Shown: piece after piece, positions 36,101 to 48,100 of the stretch
Layout of the letters: each line of letters begins with the position of its first letter
How positions within the stretch are numbered: the stretch's first letter is position 1
Assembly: GCF_037975245.1 (NCBI RefSeq)
Contig: NC_092568.1
Span: forward strand, 37,045,001-37,109,000
Origin: Apostichopus japonicus
Lineage: Eukaryota > Echinodermata > Holothuroidea > Aspidochirotida > Stichopodidae
DNA: 64,000 nucleotides
Reading direction: 5' to 3'
Program-made: the position numbers and the translations under genes
Notes under the pieces: generated by a model
What the model was told of the DNA's origin: nothing
Databases searched by the model: none
Seen by the model: the letters and a program-made list of their open reading frames with translations, nothing else

Positions 36101-39100
36101 CAATACAAATATACTAGCCACACATATCTTAAGTGTGGCATAATAAAAGTCAAAGCTTCCTTACTTAAGATATCATTTTAACAAGCAAAGTGACACACAT
36201 ATATACACAATGTCATGCCAGAAAAAGTTGAAACTTGTCATATATATATCACAAATCATTATCTATTGACTATACATCCAAAAGATGTCATCTTGGATTG
36301 CAATGAGGATCGCTTCTTCAGAACAAAGTAAGGATATTGTAGACCAAATAAGTGATACCAGGAGACAATATCACCACCAAGGTCACCCCTTTGGCAGCCT
36401 GAAATGACACCCCTCCTTCCCCCCCCCCGTCCTTTTTCCCCATCAACAACATTCCAGTCACTGATATTATCTGCCATGTAATCTTCTCCTAAGGTTGTTA
36501 ACAAATGTCACACTGTACTTTTAAGTAAATACCTACTCCTGTCTGTATCTGAGCTCTTATAGAAAACAGAACTAACATGTGAATGCTGCTGTGATCTCAC
36601 TTTCAAACATTATCATCACAAGTCTTCAAAGTAAATATATTTCTGGTCTGTCCCCACCCCCACCCCAACATATACATAACCAAAATTGCCTTTAATCTAA
36701 GAACTTGCATTCTTGCAATTTCTCAATTGTGAGAATCGAAGATTCGCTTCCTTGGAGATCATTCCTTGGAGATTACAGTAATTCACCACCACATTCATAT
36801 GACTATTCTATGGATACATTAGAGCATTCTCACATTAAATGACTATAACCTGCGTTAAATGTACACAACTTCACTACATGACTGGAAGCTATATGGTGGG
36901 AAAACCACTAAGTTCAATGTATGACAACAAGTCCAAGGAAACACACTCATAATCATTAGCAACCAACCTCAACCAGTCCCTGGATGTAGACTTTATTTTC
37001 AAATCCATTCACAACATGACAAGAAGCTATATGGTGGGAAAACCACTAAGTTCAATGTATGACAACAAGTCCAAGGAAACACACTCATAATCATTAGCAA
37101 CCAACCTCAACCAGTCCCTGGATGTAGACTTTATTCTCAAATCCATATCATTCACAACATGACAAGAAGCTATATGGTGGGAAAACCACAAAGTTCACTG
37201 TATGACAACAAGTCCAAAGAAACACACTCATAATTGTTAGCAACCAACCTCAACCAGTCCCTGGATGTAGACTTTATTCTCAAATCCATATCATTCACAA
37301 CATGACAAGAAGCTATATGGTGGGAAAACCACAAAGTTCACTGTATGACAACAAGTCCAAAGGAAACACACTCATAATCATTAGCAACCAACCTCAACAA
37401 GTCCCTGGATGTAGACTTTATTCTCAAATCCATATCATTCACAACATGACATGAAGCTATATGGTGGGAAAACCACAAAGTTCACTGTATGACAACAAGT
37501 CCAGAGGAAACACACTCATAATCATTAGCAACCAACCTCAACCAGTCCCTGGATGTAGACTTTATTCTCAAATCCATATCATTCACAACATGACAAGAAG
37601 CTATATGGTGGGAAAACCACAAAGTTCACTGTATGACAACAAGTCCAGAGGAAACACACTCATAATCATTAGCAACCAACCTCAACAAGTCCCTGGATGT
37701 AGACTTTATTCTCAAATCCATATCATTCACAACATGACAAGAAGCTATATGGTGGGAAAACCACAGAGTTCACTGTATGACAACAAGTCCAAGGAAACAC
37801 ACTCATAATTGTTAGCAACCAACCTCAACCAGTCCCTAGATGTAGACTTTATTCTCAAATCCATATCATTCACAACATGACAAGAAGCTATATGGTGGGA
37901 AAACCACAGAGTTCACTGTATGACAACAAGTCCAAGGAAACACACTCATAATTGTTAGCAACCAACCTCAACCAGTCCCTAGATGTAGACTTTATTCTCA
38001 AATCCATATCATTCACAACTTGACAAGAAGCTATATGGTGGGAAAACCACAGAGTTCACTGTATGACAACAAGTCCAAGGAAACACACTCATAATTGTTA
38101 GCAACCAACCTCAACCAGTCCCTAGATGTAGACTTTATTCTCAAATCCATATCATTCACAACTTGACAAGAAGCTATATGGTGGGAAAACCACAGAGTTC
38201 ACTGTATGACAACAAGTCCAAGGAAACACACTCATAATTGTTAGCAACCAACCTCAACCAGTCCCTTAATGTAGACTGTTTGCAAATCCATATCATTCAC
38301 AACTTGACAAGAAGCTATATGGTGGGAAAACCACAAAGTTCAATGTATGACAACAAGTCCAAAGGAAACACTCATAATCATTAGCAACCAACCTCAACCA
38401 GTCCCTGGATGTAGACTTTATTCTCAAATCCATATCATTCACAACATGACATTCCTTAACTTTACATCTATATAACGACTATTCAAAACTAAAAACGATA
38501 ACATCCAACAGTTCTGCAGATGCGTGCGTTTTAAGTGTAACTTAACTTAAAATTGTATGCTTGCAATTGAGACCAATCAATTAGGTCACAAAGATCGTCT
38601 CTTCAACCTCTTGGATGACACATGAAAATACAGAATCCAGTTTAAATGTTTGCCATTATCAGCAGTCCGGTCTAAAAACATTCTTATCCAAAGATAAACT
38701 ACAGCAGTGAATGTTCTATACATTTAAAACAAAGTTGATTCCATAACCACCTTAAAGAACTTGGACACATATATATTTTAAATTTCTGCAAAAGTCACGA
38801 ACAGTTTTAATAACCATTTGCATTGACAAACAGGAAAATGAATATATACATAGGTACTCTGTATATTTCTTACAAATAAGCCATGATTTCTATCCATAAT
38901 AGAGTAAACATATATAAGTCATGCATTAAACTGCACTGATGCACTCCATAGAAAACAGAAAAGTTAACTCTAGCAATCTATAAGGTCAAAGATTTAATTT
39001 TTAACGTCTAAATAGCTTATAAGATATCTCAAAAACTATATCCATATTTGTATTAATTCCACTATATATGGCTCCTGAGATAAACATATATCAACTTAAA

Positions 39101-42100
39101 ACTAGTCATAAGAGGAACCAGATTGATTTACTGAATAATAAATAAGGATAATAAACATAAGCTTATTTATTAAAATATAGTTCTTAACTTAAACACTGTT
39201 AATTGATAGTGCCTGGTGGACTTGGTTTATTTAGTTTTCACTCTCTCTTTTTCTTTGTTTTGTCTTTTAGGTGCAGGCAGGCAGGACGTTTACCACGCAC
39301 AGCCCTAAATTCCTGCATTAAACTTTCTTTTTTTCAGTTCACATTACCTGATCCAGAATGTAGTTCCTCTTTTTACGAGGGGCCATCTCAAAGAACCTGT
39401 TAAGGCATTTGGTACTCTTCTCGATCAAAGAGTCAAATCGCCCAGAGTAATTCCTTTGACGACGGAGTCCCATCACCTGCGGAATAAAGTCACACGGGTC
39501 ACCGTTAATCTCTCTCTATCCATGTAGAAGTGTTATCTCTTAGTCCCTAGTGATCTACTACTCTATAAGTTAACTAAGTTTTAAATTACGTGATACAAAG
39601 GGTACTTAAGAAGGTTCCGTGGTGTTGCAGCCACACATTTTTATACGTTACATCGTCACAGTGTGTAGGTCTTGTGGCTCTTGTGCTTGGCCTTGCAGCC
39701 ATCACATCGGTAGTTCCCTCTTACAGGCATAAAGCCCGTCCCACAGCACAGATTTCTCCATGATTACAATTGTATGCGGCACTGTTACAGGCTGTATGGG
39801 GAAAGAGCTTTAAGAATGGTGCTTGTTTAGTTCTACCAGTCTATTTTTCTCCTTTCACATGTTATGATAATTATTGCATCATCGTACATGGCAATCGAAT
39901 ACATATCGAGAAATTATTTATACAAAAGTCATAACTTTTGTGGACAAGAAGGTACAGATATACAGAGCCCAGAAAACCTCCTAAAACTTACCTGATCTAA
40001 TAAGATATTATAAAAAAAATAAAAAAATAATGGTAAAAAAAAAGAGAAGAAAAAAAAAAGAAGAAAAGAAAGCAGCTGCCATGAAATGGGTTAATTAATC
40101 TCTTCACTTTGTAATTAAAATTAGATTTGTATAACAGGTGCTTGGGATTGACCTTTAAACAAATGCTTGATATCCTAGAGCAATAATCAAAAGTAAACAA
40201 CAGTTGTGATATAAGTCCTTCAGATTTCTCTTGGGATAAAAAACTATACCTAAAAGCACAATAAATGAAATATAACTCAATTTAAAATGGTACCAAACAC
40301 TGGGAAATATTTCTAATATGCTTCTATGCTTCAACTACCATGATGCATTTCAAATACCACAAAACTATGTGCAAAGCTCACCAGAACGGACTTTATTTAA
40401 TAACCTCATCAATGCAGGTATGATGTCATAATATCAACTAGACCCACTATATGAGACTCATAACAGGAGAACAGTCATTGTCCATTCCCTACCCATAGAG
40501 AACTCAAATTTGCCCAGAGAAAGCAAGTTTCTTAACTTTGATTACATGGCATCTAGCACATTTCCACCAAACTGAGTTAACAGTCAATCCCTTTTCCAAA
40601 ACCCACATGCCTACAGTTTACGCCTTCATAAAACGCAGACAAAGCTTTTGTATCGTCAACCAGGATTAAATGCAAAGCAATTTGGGATTACTTTCGTCCT
40701 TTCCTTGATGATCCTGTCCTTTCCCATCCTCCGGTTAACTATCCATCAAACCAATCACTTTAAATGCAAAATACATTGGACCATAACAAGGGAAAACCAA
40801 GGGGCTTGGTACTACACTTCTTGTGTTGCAAACATGGTCAGACAGACTGAAACAAGGCCATATGTACCCTAGTTCAAGAAAGTTTTAAACAGGCATAACA
40901 AAGCAATACAGAAATGATTTGTATCCCACTTTAAATACCACACAAATAGAAGAGCAGCCACAGTTACAATTATGTATCAGATCAGACAACATATTGATTA
41001 AATCTTAAACTAGACAAGCTAAGAAACACTGAAAAATCACAAACATTTGGACCTCCTACTAAATAAGTTCTACAATAAGTTAATCATAAAAATTGACATA
41101 TGATACAGTAGTGCAAGGTTTCGAAATCATACCTTCATTTTCTCCATGATCAAGTTAGTCCCAAGAATATAATATTTCTTTTCGGGGTGCTCTGCACAGA
41201 ATTTTTCGGCCCAGGTAGTTTTGCCAGAGCCAGGTAGCCCTACCATCATGATTATCTTCATTATGAAAGAATAAAACAATTGTTAAAACATTAATCGCTG
41301 CTCTTTACAGAGTAGCTACTCCTCCTCTCCACTACCATTCAGCTGACCTCCCAACCTCCCCCCCCCTCCTTCCCCCTTCATGACCCGTTATACCTTTGCT
41401 CTTTATTCAAGGTACCCTATGTGTCCCTTCAAATTCAGGCCTCAACTTTGGGCTAGTTACTGGCTTAATGCCACTTAATTTCATCGTTTGCCAGTAGAAA
41501 ATAAATAGGCACTGGTATCTTCGTGCCGTTTGACATTAAGAACATATAACACATGGCAATTCGGTTGAAAATCGTCAGTCAAAGAATCAGCATGATAATT
41601 GAACCCATACATAAACGGCCTGTATTACTGCTTGTTATCAGCAAATATTATTTGTTGGCTTTCATAAGCCTTAACTGTAACTGACGTGCATTGTTATTCA
41701 GGAAATTGTCAATGAGAACTCTCTCTAAAGATATAACACGTTCAGACAAGCTTTCTTCCATTCTGACATGCCGAAACGAAATCAAGTTTTGTCTACAAAA
41801 CACTATTTATCACATCTTCTACCTTCCTCATTAAGATAAACACCACATCAACCAAGGGACAGAACAATGATTACAAAAAATATTAGAATGCTGTAAAATA
41901 TAAATTGCGTTGCATATTTTGCAAACCATCTCAAACATAGACCAACTGAAATCAATTTCGTGCTTAATTTGGTAGTGCTAGTTTCCCAAAATTTTAGGGC
42001 TGGTGGAGAGGGGGAGGGAGGGAAGGGGGGTGTTTGACTTACCTCACAGTCTTTCTTTTCAGCAGGTGGTAGTGGACCTCTGACCTTATCTTCTTCTGGT

Positions 42101-45100
42101 AAGTCACCAATCAGAGTGAATCCTTCAGCGATAGGAAAGAAAGGTTCTTCCTATATGGGATAAAACAAGAGAAGAACTCAAATCTAAGTCAGATTCATTC
42201 CATACTTTGCAATTAAAAGCTTTCCCTCTCCAGACACAGAGTTGGTAAGTTTTCTGTGTTGACTTTTGCCTACTTCAAGGCTGTTTGACCATCCCCCAAA
42301 ACAACTAACTTCTCTGGGATCGAAGATATAATGCTGTATTCCTCATAAAATTTCCAACATAATTTGAGACCCCTCATTCTAACTAGAAAGTTAAATAACC
42401 GATTAGTCTAATTCAAAGAACATCTTTGTTGACAAGATTTTCTCAAATCAACTAACCTCAAGTACTATATACAACTGAAACAGTAGCTGATGGCCAGGTC
42501 CATCCAAGGATTTTCTCAACTCAACTAACCTCAAGCACTACATACCAGTGAAACAGTAGTTCATGGCCAGGTCCATCATACAAGGAAGTTGTGATAGTGT
42601 CTGACTTTAAACTATAAGGCATCATTATATCTAGCCAACAGTTCTATTGTCGGCTATATATGCTCTAGTCATTCCAACTACCACAAGGTTCATAGACTCA
42701 CCATTTGTCCCACATTGATCTCAACTGAGGTGTTCTTCAACAGCAGGTGAGGGAAGAGAGCGTTCCCTTCCAGGTCCTCCTCAATGGTACAAGCCACACC
42801 GAGGTCCTTGTCATTCTTGGCGTAGGATATTGTTGGTTTCTCCCCCTCGAAATCCTGTCAACGAAGATAACAACAGTTATTGTTGATAGGTACTAGTAAA
42901 AGTCTGGCATTCCATCGAGCAAACTTGGATACCATACTGATGTGGTATCAGTGCTATAGTTATACACAGAACTTTGAGACTCGTAAAGCTGGTCAGTTTA
43001 TTTTCAAACATATTTTTTATGGTGGTAGAAGTAACAAGATTATAATAAAAGAGGTGCTCACTGACTTTGTAAGGTAGCTTGTCACCAGTTAGATATATTC
43101 AAATCCTCCTAATACTATAAATGTGTGTATTAGGAGCAGAGCTGTAACACTTCCTGTTGAGTTCAAGTCTTAGTTTTTACTTCCTGGATACCACACTGAT
43201 ATGGTATCAAGTGTTATAAATGTGTGTATTAGGAGCAGAGCTGTAACACTTCCTGTTGAGTTCAAGTCTTAGTTTTTACTTCCTGGATACCACACTGATA
43301 TGGTATCAAGTGTTATAAATGTGTGTATTAGGAGCAGAGCTGTAACACTTCCTGTTGAGTTCAAGTCTTAGTTTTTACTTCCTGGATACCACACTGATAT
43401 GGTATCAAGTGTTATAAATGTGTGTATTAGGAGCAGAGCTGTAACACTTCCTGTTGAGTTCAAGTCTTAGTTTTTACTTCCTGGATACCACACTGATATG
43501 GTATCAAGTGTTATAAATGTGTGTATTAGGAGCAGAGCTGTAACACTTCCTGTTGAGTTCAAGTCTTAGTTTTTACTTCCTGGATACCACACTGATATGG
43601 TATCAAGTGTTATAAATGTGTGTATTAGGAGCAGAGCTGTAACACTTCCTGTTGAGAGTTAAAAGTCTTAGTTTTCTCTTACCAGATATGTAGTGATGAC
43701 ATCTCCCTCTCCAAACTTTTCACCAAAATCTTCAAACTTGCAGTTTGTAGAAAACTTAGCTGTGCCGCCATACCCATAAGAGAACTTTTCCTCACCTACA
43801 GATACAAAACAATTAGATATAGAGACATATAATTTATATCTAATAGTCAGGGTAGTCAACTTATATGTAGTAATATACCGATCTACACACACATATATAG
43901 ACATATAGTCAACTAATATGTAGTAATATACAATTCCACACACACATATATAGTCATAAAGTCAACTCATATATTGTCATAACCCATCTGCACACATCTA
44001 TAGTCAAATAAAATAGTCATGTACATATACTGATACATAGTCACATAGCAAACAGCTATTTAGTCATGCACTATGTAGCACAACAGTCTAAGCCACAAAA
44101 TTAAGAGACAGGAAATGCTAATGAAGAGCAGGTTTCTTGCTATTATGTCTCCTATCCAATTACCAACAACTGTAAATGTAAGCATGCCTCAATTACAACA
44201 TACATACACAAACACAACAAGGAAATACCATGAGATGACTCGTGGCAAAGATGTCTTTAGGCTATATGTTAGTCTTGTCATGTCATTCTAAAGATTAGAT
44301 AATGAAAATGACATCTCCTTAATCGTTTTTACCACCATTCAATTTCTAATGGACATGAAGTTCCAACTATGTTTTACTCCAGAGTGGATGTAACATAATT
44401 AAGCAGAGCACCACATACCGAGTTGCAGCGATGTCTTCTCAAGGGACCAGCCGACACGGATCACATGAGGTGTCTTCTCCTCTGATGGCAAGTGCTTGAC
44501 ATTCAGGTGCTCCTGAAGCTGTAATAGAATAAAGCATTTTGATTTGTAATTTCTCCTTCATCTGTTGTCAAATATGACACATTAGATTGGTTGTTCCGCA
44601 ATCATTTTATGCTATGACCCAGCCAAACTATTGGAAATCGGCCACAACACATTAATCAGCCCCCGACATCACCCCCCCCCCCTCTCACTCATCGCAAAAC
44701 ATTCTTACTGGCATGTGGCAGCTAATTTTGATTTGTGGCTGCTGTACTTTTTCAACGATCTTGGTTTGGAGAAGCGACAATGCAACAGTGTCCAGAATTA
44801 CCATGTTTCAGATTAATATGAGTAAACACATTTGCTGTGATTTTCTGCAAAAATCGTTTGTGACTCAAGCACTGTCACCACCCATGGGTTATGGATCATG
44901 AAATTAGATTCAACTCTAATCTTAAATGTGACCTTCCATTTCCTTACAGACACAAGATGTTTGGTGTCCATTTCATGTTGGACTACTAAAAGTACCGATG
45001 ACCACCGATATAGAGTGCAAAGCAAAATGATAGTTGCAACTGATGTATATATCAAATCTACAGAAGAACTAATAACAAAATAAAAATAAACAAAAAGTTT

Positions 45101-48100
45101 TTCCATCCTAACAGCTTGTTCTATAGATGAAACTTAAAAAAAACTTTAAAAAAAAGGGGGGAGAGGGGGTTTACTCATGACAACTGGTTTTTGTGTTTCA
45201 TTGTTTAACATCTGTTGGCCTATCCCTGTATGACATCACAGATTGCAAAACACACTCATACCAATATGAATAAATGGTCATCTTTTACATCCCAACAACA
45301 AAACCAGATCAAGCAATTGAAGCTGTGAGTGAATCGGGTGCTCTGCATTGATTATTTATATATTTTTTAATTTCTGCCTTCGTTATCGCTTTACTGATGA
45401 AATAAATAAATGATGTCATACAGGAAACTATGGTCACCCCTCTCTTCTATCCCAGAATGCATCAATGATGGTTACTTTCTTAAACCGCTAACAGCAAAGA
45501 CATAGCGTCTTCACTAACAATGTGGAACAAATTAACCCGCACATGGAAATCAAGTAGCAATTGACTTACCTTGACTTGGTAGCAGATTTTGCCTTTGCTT
45601 ACTCCGTGGGTAAGTTTCACACCAGACCACAGGAAGCCAAAACCATCCATTGTTAACGGAATGGCAGAATATCCATCTTTGGCTACTTTCAAGTTCAAAT
45701 CTGAAATATCTGTGAAAAGCCAGTAAATGTTGGCAGTGTTAATATCACAGCAGACTTGCAGAGAAGCTAGTGTAAAGATCATTTTCTGTTCACTCCTTAA
45801 AGCAGCATTTTGCGTCCTCGACTATGGTATTTCTCAACCTCACTGACTCCACTATGCCATAACGACATACATAACTAGCTTATCTATTTATATTTTACTT
45901 CAAATGGTGGCATAAAAGTCGAAAAAAATTGCAACTTTCAACTGTGTTGTTCTCCAAGATATTTTCCGTTGGGAACCCAATAAACCTCGCCCATAATATG
46001 AATATTTAAACACTACGAACGTCATTGACAGATACGTAATATAACACCACGCTTGATTTGTGTACAGTCTATATGGCAGTTGTACCAGGGAGTTGTACCA
46101 ACGCAAAGTCTTGAATCTATTTTTAGCAACGGCTCATAACTAAACCTGCATCTCTGATTGGTTGAATTCAAACTAGTGGGTTTGAATGCGATTTAATTTT
46201 GTATGTGGAATACTCGCTAATTAACGTTTTTGGCAGGGAAAAACTTGGCTAATATCTTAATTTGCTATTTTGTGATTTGATGTATGTAAAAAACTCGATG
46301 GACATGTCAAAAAAGTAGAAAACGGCGACCAAACGCAAAATGCTCATGAATAAACATACTATTCACTGATTGGTGGAATTCAAACTAGTGGATTTGGAGA
46401 TATGAAAACTTTGTCGAGGACACTTTTACTCGTTATCGATATAAATCGTTAATTACTCGCTAATTAACGCTCTTGGTAGGGTGAAACTTGGATGGTATCT
46501 TAGTTTGCTGTTTTATGATTGATACATGTAAAAAATTCGATGCACATGTTAAAAAGGTGGAAAAAAACGACCCAACGCAAAATGCTGCTTTAAAGTTAGA
46601 GGAGTTAACAAATACATAATGCTACACCTACCTGAGGAACATTCTTCCAAAATACTCAAAAAATCTTGTCACCATGCATTCTTTTTTCATTTCTGCAACT
46701 TCAACTGTTTTTAACTTCACATTTTACAGCAGGTATAAAATAGGTCTTTCCCAAGACTTGTTCAAACATTTCTTACTGCCTTATTATTCCATGATAACAT
46801 TCTACTTCTGCAATTCTAACAACACCACTTTTATAGAAAAAAGACCAAATGATACACATCTCCCATATGAGAAATGATGTTTCAGAGTTTCTAGAAGAGA
46901 AGTAGGAAGAGTAAGGGATGGTGCACAATTACTTCTTTTTTTTTGTACAAAAAGCTTCTCTATCATACGAGGTACAGAAGCAAGTAGTGTTTGATACTCT
47001 TTTACTCTAATTAAATAACTACTATTCAAAGAGGGCATGTCTACGGTTGTTTGGTTTCATGGCAATAATGTTGTTTAAACCTACATTTGCTGAGCACACA
47101 TTGATTCTCTGGAATACCGTCATCTTCCTCCATTTGTGGAGGTGAAGGAGATCTACAATAAAAAGGAAAAAAAAAATTTGATCATTAAATGTCAAAAACA
47201 CAACAAAACATCAACTTCAGAGTTTGACCCAGAGGAGGATACTTAGTTAATCAAGGATTCTGGGTCAATGGTGCTTATAGGACAATAATGACTGAGGATG
47301 GGATATGGACCATGATAATGAAGACTAACAAGGTCAAAGGTCATGCTCCCATAAAGGTTACGCTACAGTATCGACAGGGCAATGTCATTTCTATGTGACT
47401 ACCTTAGTGCATCATATCAAAGATGCCCACTGACATTGTAAACACAAAAATTACATTTCACCTCTGAGAAATTACAATACCTGGTTCAATCTCTCCAGGT
47501 TTATCAAAGCACATATCTACTTTTCTTTCTTGCCTTCTACTTACCACTATATAAAGGCACTCATGGGGAAGGAAAAACTAGGTTGTCTTACAAGAAAAAT
47601 GGCAATAATATGTTTAATCCATCCCTTCTGTGGGGGTGATGCGTTTGCTCCATGTTAGCTTTGAATAGGATGGATAGAGGAAGTTACAAACCTTCTCCTT
47701 GGAGATCTGTCTCGGCGATCTTTATGACTCCTGTCTCGATCTTCCCTCCTGTCTCTATCTCTTTCCTCCTCTCCCTGTTTGCCATCTGCCTTTTTGCCTG
47801 AAGAGAGCAAAAATGAAGACCCAAATGGCATGAGCTTACTATATCTTAATTTGAATTGTGTAGTTCACTATCATTAACACCTTTCATTATTTATAAAAAT
47901 CATGGCATAACACTGGTCCCTTTCTATACCACAACCTTTTGTGACCTAAATACTGGTTGTTAATAACAACTCCAGTTCAGAAGTTTTAAAGCAGAATTTT
48001 GCGTTCTTTTCTATGGTTTTTCTCAACCTCACTGATTCCACGATGCCATAACGACATTCATAACTAGCTTATCTATTCAAATCTTACTTCAAATGGTGGC

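Noticed and set aside
37461-37808. Open frame coding a repeated peptide ([14 protein letters not shown])
   Set aside because: Artefact of a minisatellite whose unit is 144 bp in that stretch, inside an intron.
43115-43675. Regular repeats that might suggest a CRISPR array
   Set aside because: Units are fully identical including the spacers, the period is 99 bp, and the context is a eukaryotic intron.
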